Positions 16,269 through 24,823 of a stretch of 64,000 nt of DNA are shown piece after piece. The stretch covers positions 5,560,001-5,624,000 of the forward strand of contig NZ_JACCFE010000002.1 of assembly GCF_014256275.1 (NCBI RefSeq). Direction: 5' to 3'. The first letter of the stretch is position 1. Each line of letters begins with the position of its first letter. A program made the position numbers and the translations under genes. The notes under the pieces are model-generated. The model searched no databases, was not told the DNA's origin, and saw only the letters and a list, made by a program, of their open reading frames with translations. Origin of the DNA: Rhodococcus sp. 4CII (lineage in GTDB: Bacteria; Actinomycetota; Actinomycetes; Mycobacteriales; Mycobacteriaceae).

Positions 16269-17222
16269 GTGCGACTAGGGGTACTCGACGTCGGAAGCAA
16301 TACCGTCCATCTGCTCGTAGTGGACGCCCACAGGGGCGGCCACCCCACACCCATGAGTTCGACGAAGTCGACTCTGCGGTTGGCGGAGAACACCGACGAC
16401 CGAGGTGATATCACCTCCCAGGGTGCAGATCGCCTGGTCACGACGGTGGCAGACTTCGCCAGCATCGCAAGGACCTCGGGGTGCGGGGAACTCATGGCCT
16501 TCGCCACGTCCGCCGTGCGCGACGCCAACAACTCCGACGACGTGCTCGCGCGTGTGCACACCGAGACCGGGGTGACGCTCGAGGTCCTGTCCGGCGTCGA
16601 CGAGGCCCGGCTGACGTTCCTCGCCGTGCGCCGCTGGTTCGGGTGGAGCGCGGGCCGCATCCTCAACCTCGACATCGGCGGCGGATCGCTCGAGTTGACG
16701 ACGGGCGGCGACGAGGACCCGGACGTCGCGCTGTCGCTGCAACTCGGCGCGGGCCGCCTCACCCGGGACTGGCTCGAGGCCGACCCGCCGGGGAAGCGCC
16801 GGGTGTCGGTACTGCGGGACTGGCTGGACGCCGAACTGACGGTCCCGGCCAAGGAGCTGCGCGCCGCGGGGCAGTGGGATCGGGCTGTCGGCACGTCCAA
16901 GACGTTCCGCTCGCTGGCGCGGCTGACCGGCGCGGCGCCGTCCGGCGCAGGCCCGCGGGTCAAGCGCACCCTCACCGCCAGCGGTCTCAGGCAACTCATA
17001 GCTTTCATTTCGCGGATGACGGCCTCGGACCGTGCAGAATTGGAGGGGGTGAGCTCCGACCGGTCGCAGCAGATCGTGGCCGGAGCACTCGTTGCGGAGG
17101 CCAGCATGAGAGCACTGGGCGTGGAGGAACTGGAAATCTGCCCCTGGGCTCTGCGCGAGGGTTTGATCCTCCGCAAGCTCGACACGGAAATGGGCGGTGA
17201 ATTGATGGTGGGTGCTCGATGA
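16269..17222 (+). CDS. ppx: Ppx/GppA family exopolyphosphatase
   Basis: 317-residue member of the ASKHA-fold Ppx/GppA family. GVLDVGSNTVHLLVVD is the phosphate-1 loop, FATSAVRDANNSDDV and LNLDIGGGSLEL the other nucleotide-site motifs, and QLGAGRLTRDWL follows. It hydrolyses polyphosphate or (p)ppGpp-type nucleotides. The length of about 315 matches short actinobacterial paralogues lacking the C-terminal HD domain. It starts at a GTG and overlaps the next gene by four bases. Closeness to senX3-regX3 fits a phosphate-related role, as in mycobacteria where the Rv0496 product is regulated with phosphate stress. Confidence 0.92.
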   Translation: MRLGVLDVGSNTVHLLVVDAHRGGHPTPMSSTKSTLRLAENTDDRGDITSQGADRLVTTVADFASIARTSGCGELMAFATSAVRDANNSDDVLARVHTETGVTLEVLSGVDEARLTFLAVRRWFGWSAGRILNLDIGGGSLELTTGGDEDPDVALSLQLGAGRLTRDWLEADPPGKRRVSVLRDWLDAELTVPAKELRAAGQWDRAVGTSKTFRSLARLTGAAPSGAGPRVKRTLTASGLRQLIAFISRMTASDRAELEGVSSDRSQQIVAGALVAEASMRALGVEELEICPWALREGLILRKLDTEMGGELMVGAR

Positions 17223-18457
17223 CCGAGGACAGTCAGCAGATCTCCGTATCGGAGCTGCTCAAACGCAACGGACAACAGGTGGAGTCCCGGGGCGGGCGGC
17301 GTCGTCGTGGCGTCAAGGGTGGAATCTCCGTTGCCGAGCTGACCGGTGAGATTCCGGTGGTTCGCGACTCCTCCGAGTCGCGGGCGCTCGAGCCCGAATC
17401 GGAACCGGAGCTTGCTCCTGCTGCCCCGGAACCGCCGCAGAAGCCGGCCCCGGCCGCGCGACCGGCCCGCGCCGACGAGCGCACCGCGGCCGTCACGGCG
17501 CCGGTCGACGAGGACGACGAGGACGACGAGCCCATCGCCAGTCGCCCCGCCGGCCGTGGCCGCGGAGTGGTGTCGGGCGGGACGTCGCGTGATCACCAGG
17601 GAACCTGGGTCAGCCGGGCCGCCCGGCCGGGACCCTCGACACCAGATTCCGCCCCGTCCACGCCTGCGGCCACCGTGGCGGCCCCGGTCGTGAAGAAGTC
17701 GGAGCCGGCACCGACTGTCGACGCTCCTCGCGTGAAGCCGGCGCCGAAGGCCGACAGCCCGGCACCGGCCGAGCCGGTGAAGTCCGCGGCCCCGGCGAAG
17801 CCTGCGGCCCCGGCGAAGCCTGCGGCCCCGGCGAAGCCCGCAGCGGCACCGACGTCCGGAGCTCCAGCGAAGGCGGGCAGTGCGGCCCCGGCGAACGGCG
17901 CGCCGAAGGTCGCGGCGGCGCCGAAGCCCGACGCTCCCGCCAAGGCCGAGCCGGAGCCGGCACTGCTGTCCGGGTCGACGCTGGCGGGCGACCTGATGCG
18001 TCAGTCCCGGGACAAGGATGCGGCGAACGCGGCCGAGGAGACGGACCTCATCGAGGCCGCCACCGAGAAGGCGGAGACCGGGGCACCCGAGACCGATACG
18101 CCCGAGAGCCCTCGCCGCTCCCGCAAGGCGGCGAAGGCCGAGAAGGCGGAGGCCGCGAAAGCGGAGAAGGCCGGCAAGGGCGAGGGCGCCGAGAACTCCA
18201 CGCGCGAGTGGGCCGTCCTCATCGGTCAGGGTGTCGTCGCCGTGATCGCCGGGGCCCTGCTCTTCAAGGGCTTCGAGAAGCTGTGGGACGTCTTTCCCTG
18301 GGTCGCGCTGATCCTGGCGCTGCTCGTCATCGTGGGCCTGGTCGCGATGGTCCGCATCCTGCGCCGCACCGACGACATCACCAGTTTCGTGATCGCCGTC
18401 GTGGTCGGGATGATCGTCACTCTGGGGCCACTCGCCTTCATGCTCGCGTCGGGCTGA
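17219..18457 (+). CDS. Pro/Ala/Lys-rich membrane protein (Rv0497-like)
   Basis: 412 residues in two parts. Residues 1 to about 320 are low-complexity and probably disordered: an Arg-rich stretch GGRRRRGVKGG, acidic EDDEDDEP, then many AAPAKP repeats and alternating KAEKAEAAKAEKAGK. The last 90 residues hold three membrane segments (VVAVIAGALLFKGF, VALILALLVIVGLVAMV, FVIAVVVGMIVTLGPLAFML). The start overlaps the ppx stop in ATGA. An 18-bp tandem repeat inside the gene encodes the AAPAKP units. The gene order resembles ppx2-Rv0497. Function unknown; a long cytoplasmic tail anchored by three helices may scaffold other proteins. Confidence 0.8.
   Translation: MTEDSQQISVSELLKRNGQQVESRGGRRRRGVKGGISVAELTGEIPVVRDSSESRALEPESEPELAPAAPEPPQKPAPAARPARADERTAAVTAPVDEDDEDDEPIASRPAGRGRGVVSGGTSRDHQGTWVSRAARPGPSTPDSAPSTPAATVAAPVVKKSEPAPTVDAPRVKPAPKADSPAPAEPVKSAAPAKPAAPAKPAAPAKPAAAPTSGAPAKAGSAAPANGAPKVAAAPKPDAPAKAEPEPALLSGSTLAGDLMRQSRDKDAANAAEETDLIEAATEKAETGAPETDTPESPRRSRKAAKAEKAEAAKAEKAGKGEGAENSTREWAVLIGQGVVAVIAGALLFKGFEKLWDVFPWVALILALLVIVGLVAMVRILRRTDDITSFVIAVVVGMIVTLGPLAFMLASG
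17786..17839 (+). repeat. 18-bp in-frame tandem repeat, three copies
   Basis: GCGGCCCCGGCGAAGCCT occurs three times back to back; the last copy differs only in its final base. Each copy encodes six residues (APAKPA register). It is coding slippage-prone sequence in the disordered region of the membrane protein and likely varies in copy number between strains. Confidence 0.85.
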
Positions 18458-18464
18458 GTTGCTC

Positions 18465-19406
18465 ATGGTCGGGGACAGTGGGCACGAGCAGCTTCGACGG
18501 GCACCGCGCGGGCGGAAAGTGCTCGTGGGCCTGTCGACGGCTTCGGTGTACCCGGAGAACACCGAGGCGGCCTTCCGGTACGCGGCGGATCTGGGGTACG
18601 ACGGCGTCGAACTGATGGTGTGGGCCGAATCGGTCAGCCAGGACGTCGGGGCCGTCGCCGGGCTGGTACGCAAATATGCGATCCCGGTGCAGGCGATCCA
18701 CGCGCCCTGCCTGCTCATCTCGCAGCGGGTGTGGGGTGCCGACCCGGTCGCGAAGCTCGAGCGTTCCGTCCGGACCGCCGAGTCGCTCGGCGCGACGAGC
18801 GTCGTGGTGCATCCGCCGTTCCGGTGGCAGCGTCGGTATGCCGAGGGGTTCGCCGATCAGGTGGCAGACCTGGAACGGCGCAGCGACGTCATCGTCGCGG
18901 TGGAAAACATGTTCCCGATGCGGGCCGACGGTTTCTTCGGTAGCAAGGAGCGGTCGGCCGAGAGGCTCCGCCGGCGAGGTGGACCCGGGGCGGCGCTGTC
19001 GGCGTTCAGCCCGTCCTACGACCCCACCGATTCGGGGCATGCCCACTACACCCTCGACCTGTCGCACACGGCCACGGCCGGGATGGACGCGATGAAGCTG
19101 GCGGAGCGGATGGGTGAGGGTCTCGCGCATCTCCATCTCGCCGACGGCCGCGGCGCATCGATGGACGAACACCTCATTCCCGGGCACGGTGCCCAGCCGT
19201 GTGCGCAGTTGTGCCGTCATCTCGTCGACACCGGCTTCGACGGGCAGGCGGTGATCGAGATCAACACTCAGAACGCTCGGACGCAGCGGGAACGGTCGTC
19301 GATGCTCGGGCAGGCGCTGGCCTTCGCCCGGGAGCACCTCGAACCGGGCCGCGCCGCGTCCGGGTCACCGCGCGGCCACTCCGACGGCGATCACGACGGC
19401 GCCTGA
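18465..19406 (+). CDS. Sugar phosphate isomerase/epimerase family protein (Rv0498-like)
   Basis: 313-residue TIM-barrel protein of the xylose-isomerase-like AP-endonuclease 2 superfamily: LVGLSTASVYPENTEAAFRYAADLGYDGVELMVW at the first strands, VQAIHAPC, SVVVHPPF, IVAVENMF with the metal-ligand Glu, LDLSHTATAG with Asp/His, HLHLADGRG and AVIEINTQ with the last Glu. These residues are the usual divalent-metal set, so an isomerase-type activity is plausible; the substrate is unknown. The ATG at 18465 follows the previous stop by 7 bp; a TTG at 18459 is in frame. It is syntenic with mycobacterial Rv0498. Confidence 0.85.
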   Translation: MVGDSGHEQLRRAPRGRKVLVGLSTASVYPENTEAAFRYAADLGYDGVELMVWAESVSQDVGAVAGLVRKYAIPVQAIHAPCLLISQRVWGADPVAKLERSVRTAESLGATSVVVHPPFRWQRRYAEGFADQVADLERRSDVIVAVENMFPMRADGFFGSKERSAERLRRRGGPGAALSAFSPSYDPTDSGHAHYTLDLSHTATAGMDAMKLAERMGEGLAHLHLADGRGASMDEHLIPGHGAQPCAQLCRHLVDTGFDGQAVIEINTQNARTQRERSSMLGQALAFAREHLEPGRAASGSPRGHSDGDHDGA

Positions 19407-19435
19407 AATATTTGCGGTGTTCATCCTGCGGTAAA

Positions 19436-19480
19436 CTCGACCACATATTGGATAGTATGGATATCCAATATGTGGTCGAG
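19436..19480. promoter_or_regulatory. 19-bp-arm perfect inverted repeat at the MerR promoter
   Basis: CTCGACCACATATTGGATA (19436-19454) is matched exactly by its reverse complement at 19462-19480, around a 7-nt spacer. It is strikingly AT-rich for this genome. A TAGTAT -10-like box (19453-19458) falls in the centre, so the dyad covers the promoter core, and the MerR ribosome site begins 7 bp downstream. It is probably the operator of the regulator it precedes. A repressed or twisted-promoter mechanism of MerR type is inference. Confidence 0.65.
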
Positions 19481-19497
19481 ATGCCGAAGGAGTGGCA

Positions 19498-20139
19498 GTG
19501 CGCGTTTCCGAGCTGGTCGCCCGGACCGGCGTTCCACTCGCGACGGTGAAGTACTACCTGCGCGAAGGGCTGCTCATGCCCGGCGAGGCGACGAGCGCCA
19601 CGCAGGCCCGGTACGGCGAGGAGCACATCCAGCGCCTGGGCCTCGTCAAGGCGCTGGCCGGCGCCGGGCTACCCATCCCGCGCATCCGCGAGATCCTCAG
19701 GCTCGTCGACCACCCCGACGGCTCGCTGTTCGAGGTGCTCGGTCAGGCCATCGCGCAACTGCCGCCGTACCTCGACGGGGCCGCCGGCGACGGTGACGTC
19801 GACGAGTTTCCCCGGGCCCGCGCCGTCCTCGAGCGGCTCGGGCAGGTGTACGACCCGCGGTACGTCGCGGTCGGTCAGCTCGAACGGGCGCTCGAGGGGC
19901 TCGAAGAAGCCGGCATCCCGATGACGGACGATCGGCTCGAGGCCTACGGGCGACACGTGCGGGGGATCGCCGAGATCGACATCGGACTCATGCCCACCGA
20001 GTCGGCCGAGGACGCCATCCGCTACGCGGTGCTCGGCACCGCCATCTACGAGCCGGTGATCGCCGCGATGCGCCGGCTCGCGCACCAGGACGTCGCACAG
20101 AAGCGTCTCCGGAACTCCGAAGAACAGGATCCGCAGTGA
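19498..20139 (+). CDS. MerR family transcriptional regulator
   Basis: 213 residues. The N-terminal winged helix RVSELVARTGVPLATVKYYLREGLLMPGEATSATQARYGEEHIQRL is a typical MerR DNA-binding domain; the remaining 140 residues form a mostly helical effector/dimerisation part without the Cys pattern of metal sensors. The GTG at 19498 has AAGGAG five bases upstream, which rules out the GTG at 19492 that overlaps that site. The stop overlaps the thioesterase start in GTGA, so both form one operon. The perfect palindrome just upstream is a likely autoregulatory site. Confidence 0.9.
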   Translation: MRVSELVARTGVPLATVKYYLREGLLMPGEATSATQARYGEEHIQRLGLVKALAGAGLPIPRIREILRLVDHPDGSLFEVLGQAIAQLPPYLDGAAGDGDVDEFPRARAVLERLGQVYDPRYVAVGQLERALEGLEEAGIPMTDDRLEAYGRHVRGIAEIDIGLMPTESAEDAIRYAVLGTAIYEPVIAAMRRLAHQDVAQKRLRNSEEQDPQ

Positions 20140-20978
20140 GCCCAACCCCGTTCCACGATCTCAACGTCCTCACCGCAGTCGGCGACGGGTCCTACGAGGC
20201 GTCGATCGACCCGATCTGGACGATCGGCCCGAAGGTGCACGGCGGTTCGATGATGTCGCTCTGCGCGGCCGCGGCCCGCACGCGCCTTCTCGACGAGACC
20301 GGCGAAACCGAACTGTTGCGGGTGCAGCCGCTCGCGGTCGGTGCCAACTACCTGTCCGCCCCCGACCCCGGCGCGGTGACGCTGTCGACGACGCTGCGCA
20401 AGCAGGGCAAGCAGGTCTCGTTCGTCGACGTGGAACTCCGGCAGGGCGACCGGGTGGCCGTGCACGCCTCGGTGACGCTCGGCGTCCCCGACGTGGGGGA
20501 ACCGCAATACAGCGGAGACCACGCGCTGACGCGGCTGCCGGTCGAACCGCCCGCCGACGCGATCGTCCTCACCGCCGACCACCCGATGGGGCAGATCGTC
20601 CACGTGGCACAGGGCTGCGACATGCGGGTGGACGGGACGTCGGCGCACTTCCTCACCGGCAGTCAGGGTGAACCCGAGGTGCGCATGTGGGTGCGGCCGC
20701 GTGAAGGCGACGAGAACGATCCCGACACGGCGGCCCTGTTCGCGATCATGACCGGTGACATCAGCGCGCCCGTGACGATGAACCGGGGCATGTTCGGCTG
20801 GGCGCCGACGGTCCAGCTGACCACCTACCTGCGCAGGCAGCCGGCGCCCGGCTGGCTGCGGGTGATGGCCAGCAGCACGGTGCTCGGCGGTACGTGGTTC
20901 GAGGAGGACCACACCGTCCTCGACTCGACGGGGGCGATCGTCGTGCAGAGCCGGCAACTGGCGATGATCCCCCGCTAG
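20136..20978 (+). CDS. Acyl-CoA thioesterase-like, double hotdog (TesB type; Rv0499-like)
   Basis: 280 residues with a double-hotdog layout. The N-terminal half contains WTIGPKVHGGSMMSLCAAAARTRL and LRKQGKQVSFVDVELRQGDRVAVHASVTLG; the C-terminal half contains AALFAIMTGDISAPV and LGGTWFEEDHTVLDSTGAIVVQSRQLAMIP. The latter is the closing strand set of TesB-like thioesterases. It likely hydrolyses acyl-CoA. It is translationally coupled to the MerR regulator, which may control it in response to a lipid or drug signal. The same position in mycobacteria is held by Rv0499. Confidence 0.85.
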   Translation: MSPTPFHDLNVLTAVGDGSYEASIDPIWTIGPKVHGGSMMSLCAAAARTRLLDETGETELLRVQPLAVGANYLSAPDPGAVTLSTTLRKQGKQVSFVDVELRQGDRVAVHASVTLGVPDVGEPQYSGDHALTRLPVEPPADAIVLTADHPMGQIVHVAQGCDMRVDGTSAHFLTGSQGEPEVRMWVRPREGDENDPDTAALFAIMTGDISAPVTMNRGMFGWAPTVQLTTYLRRQPAPGWLRVMASSTVLGGTWFEEDHTVLDSTGAIVVQSRQLAMIPR

Positions 20979-21014
20979 GAAGCCCCCGCAGAGCGTCGTG
21001 GCAGGCTGTTCGCC

Positions 21015-21830
21015 ATGACGAGAATTGCGGTAATCGGTGGCGGCAAGATCGGCGAGGCACTCATCTCGGGGCTGATGCAGGCGGGTCATGCGGTCAAGGA
21101 TCTCGTGGTGGCCGAGCAGCACCCGGCGCGCGCCGACGAGCTCGCCGCCGCGTACTCGGTGCGGGTCACCACCCCCGCGGATGCCGCCGAGGGCGCCGAC
21201 GTCATCGTGATCGCCGTCAAGCCGGGTGACGTGGAGGCAGCCCTCACCGAGGTGTCCAAGGTGGACCTCGACGGCGAGCGGGAACAGCTGCTCGTGTCGC
21301 TCGCCGCGGGTATCCCGACCGCCTTCTACGAGACGAGACTGCCTGCCGGGTTCCCGGTCGTCCGGGTCATGCCCAACACGCCCATGCTGGTCGGTGAGGG
21401 CGTCAGCGTGCTCGCTCCCGGCAGGCACGTGAAGAAGGAACACCTCGACCTGGTCCGCGGCGTCCTGTCGTCGGTCGGCAAGGTCGTGGTGGTCCCCGAG
21501 GCGCAGATCGACGCCGTCACCGCCGTCTCCGGCTCCGGTCCGGCCTACTTCTTCCTGGTCGCCGAGGCCATGATCGACGCCGGCGTGGGGCTCGGGCTGA
21601 CCCGCGCGACCGCATCCGAACTGGTCGTGCAGACCATGGTCGGCTCCGCGGCGATGCTCGATCGGTCGGGGGAGAGCGCCACCGAACTACGTGCCGCGGT
21701 GACCTCGCCCGGCGGAACCACCGCGGCGGCGATCCGGCAGCTGGAGGGAAACGGACTCCGAACAGCCTTCTTCGATGCGCTGGAGGCGGCGAAAATTCGA
21801 TCCGCCGAACTCGGCACGACGACCGAATGA
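21015..21830 (+). CDS. proC: Pyrroline-5-carboxylate reductase
   Basis: 271-residue NAD(P)H-dependent enzyme performing the last step of proline synthesis. The Rossmann motif is IAVIGGGKIGEALISGLMQAG, followed by VIVIAVKPGDVEAAL and VVRVMPNTPMLVGEGVS. The C-terminal dimer helices contain AVSGSGPAYFFLVAEAMIDAGVGLGLTR and the signature VTSPGGTTAAAIRQLEGNGLR. Length and motifs are standard. The gene has its own 36-bp leader after the thioesterase, and the position before the small HTH gene matches mycobacterial proC (Rv0500). Confidence 0.97.
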   Translation: MTRIAVIGGGKIGEALISGLMQAGHAVKDLVVAEQHPARADELAAAYSVRVTTPADAAEGADVIVIAVKPGDVEAALTEVSKVDLDGEREQLLVSLAAGIPTAFYETRLPAGFPVVRVMPNTPMLVGEGVSVLAPGRHVKKEHLDLVRGVLSSVGKVVVVPEAQIDAVTAVSGSGPAYFFLVAEAMIDAGVGLGLTRATASELVVQTMVGSAAMLDRSGESATELRAAVTSPGGTTAAAIRQLEGNGLRTAFFDALEAAKIRSAELGTTTE

Positions 21831-21955
21831 ATATTCGATTGCCCACACCCGTCGCAGTAACCCCATCCGTCCCGCTAAGCTCGAAGTAGCACGTGCGTGT
21901 CTGTTCCGCCGGAGGGGAAGCCGGCGGCGCGAGACGTGCCGGAGGTAAGTGGTTG

Positions 21956-22192
21956 ATGACGTCTGCAAAAAAGCCGTCCAAGGGCTCGGCCCCGGACGGA
22001 CAACCGGCACTGGCCGGAACGCAATTTCTCACCGTCGCCGAGGTAGCGACGCTGATGAGAGTGTCCAAGATGACTGTGTATCGGTTGGTGCACAGCGGCG
22101 AACTGCCCGCCGTCCGGGTGGGCCGTTCGTTCAGAGTGCATGCGAAAGCAGTGCACGACTACCTCGAAACCTCGTACTTCGACGCCGGTTGA
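21956..22192 (+). CDS. Small helix-turn-helix DNA-binding protein (Rv0500A-like)
   Basis: 78-residue excisionase/BldC-like HTH protein: QFLTVAEVATLMRVSKMTVYRLVHSGELPAVRVGRSFRVHAKAVHDYLETSYFDAG is a complete winged-helix domain, preceded by a short basic tail. GGAGG lies 10 bases upstream of the ATG at 21956. Members of this family are often called nucleoid-associated or developmental regulators; the target sites are unknown. The gene sits between proC and the bS22 gene as in mycobacteria (Rv0500A). Confidence 0.9.
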   Translation: MTSAKKPSKGSAPDGQPALAGTQFLTVAEVATLMRVSKMTVYRLVHSGELPAVRVGRSFRVHAKAVHDYLETSYFDAG

Positions 22193-22412
22193 CCGATCGG
22201 CACGAAGAGGGTTCGGTGGTTGCGCCGGCAGCGGTGCGACCTCGGTTTCTCCCGGGCGGACCCGCACCGGTACGATTAGCGACTGTCGTACCAGCCAGCT
22301 GGTGTCGTAAGGCGCTGAGCTAGTTAAAACGAGGCCCAGGCGCCAGAGTGGCGCAGGCGTACGTGACCGGCGTGCGCAGGAACGCTAGAGAAGAACGTGA
22401 GGGACACCCGCT

Positions 22413-22514
22413 ATGGGTTCAGTGATCAAGAAGCGACGCAAGCGCATGTCGAAGAAGAAGCACCGCAAGCTGCTTCGCCGCACCCGAGTGCAGCGCAGGA
22501 AACTCGGTAAGTAA
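22413..22514 (+). CDS. 30S ribosomal protein bS22 (AURKAIP1/COX24 domain protein)
   Basis: 33-residue, extremely basic protein: begins [19 protein letters not shown] and ends RKLGK. From memory this corresponds to bS22, the small actinobacterial ribosomal protein seen in the mycobacterial 70S structure (Rv0500B position). GAGGGA stands eight bases before the ATG. A TACGAT -10-like box near 22271 would give a 5' leader of about 130 nt with several GC stems. A terminator hairpin follows. The context between the small HTH gene and the epimerase is conserved. Confidence 0.9.
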
Positions 22515-22530
22515 GAGAGTCGCGGCTGGA

Positions 22531-22555
22531 TGCCCGTCACCTCTGGTGGCGGGCA
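22531..22555 (+). terminator. Terminator after bS22 gene
   Basis: TGCCCGTCACC and GGTGGCGGGCA form an 11-bp stem (one G-T pair) with a 3-nt loop, 16 bp after the stop, followed by ATTCGTCGTTTCC, a moderately T-rich tail. Confidence 0.7.
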
Positions 22556-22675
22556 TTCGTCGTTTCCGCTTCCGGTCCCGCCGAATTGGGCGCGCGACCA
22601 ATTGTCGTTGTGCGAAGCGCCATCCCCTTCCTGCACGTAGTGTTGACGTCACTCGCTACGTGATCGGGGGTTCTA

Positions 22676-23758
22676 GTGGTTGTGAGTGACGAAGACAGTA
22701 CTACGCGAACGGCGGTGCCGCGCGTCGTGCTGGTCACTGGGGCAAGCAGATTCTTGGGTGGATATCTGGTCACCCGGCTCGCTCAGAATCCGGCCATCGA
22801 GCGTGTCATCGCGGTCGACGCGGTGTCGCCGAGCAAGGACATGTTGCGGCGCATGGGCCGAGCCGAGTTCGTGCGCGCAGACATCCGGAACCCCCTCATC
22901 GGCAAAGTCATTCGCAACGCCGAAGTCGACACCGTCGTGCACGCGTCCACATTGGCGCGCCCGCCGAAATCGGGTAGCCGCGCGGCGATGAAGGACATGA
23001 ACGTCATCGGCGCGATGCAGTTGTTCGCCGTCTGCCAGAAGGCGCCGACCGTCCGGAAGGTGGTGCTGCGTTCGGCCTCCGTGGTCTACGGCTGCAGCGC
23101 CAAGGATCCGGCGAAGTTCACCGAGGAGATGAGCGCCAGGCGGCGTCCCGCGGGCGCCTATGCGCGGGACTGCATCGAGATCGAGGGCTATCTGCGCGGA
23201 ATGGGGCGCCGGCGTCCGGACATCAGCGTGTCGATCGTCCGCCTCGCGCCGCTGGTCGGGCCGCGCCTCAACGCGACGGTCGCGCAGTACCTCACCTCGC
23301 CGGTGGTGCCGACGATTCTCGGGCGCGACGCGCGACTACAGGTGCTCCACGAGGAGGACGCTCTCGCCGCACTGGAGCGCGCGACGGTGTCGGGTCCGGC
23401 GGGCACGTTCAACGTCGCCGGCGACGGCGTGGTCATGATGTCGCAGGCCATCCGGCGTGCCGGGCGGATCGAGGTCCCGATGCCGTTCGGGCTGTTCCGC
23501 AATCTCGGTCGCGCATTGATGGGGCCGGTGATGCGGTCGTACACCACCGAACAACTCGAGTACTTCCATTTCGGTTGCGGACTCGACACCACCCGCATGC
23601 GAACCGAACTATCCTTCGAGCCACGGTGGACCTCGATGCAGGCGCTCGACGACTTCGCGCGCGCGGCCGGCGTCAAGCCGATCATCAAGAACGAATGGGT
23701 CGACGCAGCAGAAAACGCACTACTCGCTCTTACCGGCACGGCGAAAGGGGAGAGGTGA
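22676..23758 (+). CDS. NAD-dependent epimerase/dehydratase, extended SDR (GalE2-like)
   Basis: 360-residue extended SDR. VVLVTGASRFLGGYLVTRLAQNP is the nucleotide-binding motif, VVHASTLARPP the conserved strand-4 element and LRSASVVYG the active-site Ser region. The catalytic Tyr-x3-Lys is altered: the sequence reads YARDC, so Lys is replaced by Cys, and a classical epimerase mechanism is doubtful. The C-terminal part includes IRRAGRIEVPMPFGLFRNLGRALMG. Order bS22-epimerase-acyltransferase matches mycobacterial Rv0500B-galE2-Rv0502. The GTG at 22676 or 22682 may start it. Its stop overlaps the next gene, hinting at a joint role in lipid or envelope synthesis. Confidence 0.85.
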   Translation: MVVSDEDSTTRTAVPRVVLVTGASRFLGGYLVTRLAQNPAIERVIAVDAVSPSKDMLRRMGRAEFVRADIRNPLIGKVIRNAEVDTVVHASTLARPPKSGSRAAMKDMNVIGAMQLFAVCQKAPTVRKVVLRSASVVYGCSAKDPAKFTEEMSARRRPAGAYARDCIEIEGYLRGMGRRRPDISVSIVRLAPLVGPRLNATVAQYLTSPVVPTILGRDARLQVLHEEDALAALERATVSGPAGTFNVAGDGVVMMSQAIRRAGRIEVPMPFGLFRNLGRALMGPVMRSYTTEQLEYFHFGCGLDTTRMRTELSFEPRWTSMQALDDFARAAGVKPIIKNEWVDAAENALLALTGTAKGER

Positions 23759-24774
23759 ACGAAGTGGCGAAGGTCATTCCGCTGCACGGTGCGATTACCG
23801 CGCGCGGGGCCGCAATCGGACGTTCGAGGCGTGAGCAGAGCGAGAGCCGACATCCGTCCGCGATGCCGCCACCTGCCGTGATCACCCCACCCGAGCCAGT
23901 CACCGAATCTTCGGCCGTCGACGCCGTCCGGCACGCCCTGGCCGAGCAGATCGTCAACACCGCCGAATTCGTGCGCCGTCGGCTGTCGGGCGACTATCAC
24001 GTCGACGACTTCGGCTACGACCCGCACTTCGCCGAGAACGTGTGGCTCCCGATCCTGCGGCCGCTGTTCGACAAGTGGTTCCGCGTCGAGGTCAGCGGTC
24101 TCGAGAACATCCCGACCACCGGCGGGGCGCTGGTGGTCGCCAACCACGCCGGTGTCCTCCCCATCGACGGTCTGATGACCTCCGTCGCCGTCCACGATCA
24201 TCATCCGGCGCACCGCCCGTTGCGGATGCTGGCCGCAGACCTGGCGTTCGAGATGCCGCTGGTAGGTGGCGTCGCCCGCAAGGCCGGGCACACCCTCGCG
24301 TGCCATCCGGACGCCGTCCGCCTGCTGCAGGACGGCGAGGTGGCGGCCGTGTTCCCCGAGGGCTTCAAGGGCATCGGCAAACCGTTCAGCGAACGCTACA
24401 AGCTGCAGCGCTTCGGCCGTGGCGGGTTCGTGTCCGCCGCCATGCGCACCGGTGCGCCCATCATTCCGTGCTCGATCGTCGGATCCGAGGAGATCTACCC
24501 GAAGATCGGCGAACTGGGGACGCTCGCCCGGCTGCTGGGGATGCCGTACTTCCCGGTGACTCCGCTGTTCCCGCACTTCGGGCCGCTCGGGCTCGTTCCG
24601 CTGCCGTCGAAGTGGTACATCGAATTCGGCAAGCCGATCGTCACCGACACGTACGACGCCTCGGCGGCCGACGACCCGATGGAGCTCTTCGAGGTCACCG
24701 ACCACGTTCGGGAGACCATCCAGCAGACGCTGTACCGGCTCCTGGCGAAGCGCCGGAACGTGTTCCTCGGCTGA
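23755..24774 (+). CDS. 1-acyl-glycerol-3-phosphate acyltransferase-like (PlsC family; Rv0502-like)
   Basis: 339 residues. The acyltransferase core has the His-x4-Asp motif in VVANHAGVLPIDGLM, the glycerophosphate-binding motif AAVFPEGFKGIGKPFSERYKLQ, and the downstream APIIPCSIVGSEEIYPK. The first 90 residues are a Pro-rich, probably disordered extension. Such enzymes transfer acyl chains to lysophosphatidate or a related acceptor at the inner face of the membrane. The GTG at 23755 overlaps the epimerase stop and has AAAGGGGAGAG upstream. It is translationally coupled to the epimerase and convergent with a HAD phosphatase. Confidence 0.9.
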   Translation: MNEVAKVIPLHGAITARGAAIGRSRREQSESRHPSAMPPPAVITPPEPVTESSAVDAVRHALAEQIVNTAEFVRRRLSGDYHVDDFGYDPHFAENVWLPILRPLFDKWFRVEVSGLENIPTTGGALVVANHAGVLPIDGLMTSVAVHDHHPAHRPLRMLAADLAFEMPLVGGVARKAGHTLACHPDAVRLLQDGEVAAVFPEGFKGIGKPFSERYKLQRFGRGGFVSAAMRTGAPIIPCSIVGSEEIYPKIGELGTLARLLGMPYFPVTPLFPHFGPLGLVPLPSKWYIEFGKPIVTDTYDASAADDPMELFEVTDHVRETIQQTLYRLLAKRRNVFLG

Positions 24775-24823
24775 CCCTGTGTTCGGCTGACCCCTGCCCT
24801 CGGGGCGCGAACCACCGCCCGGC

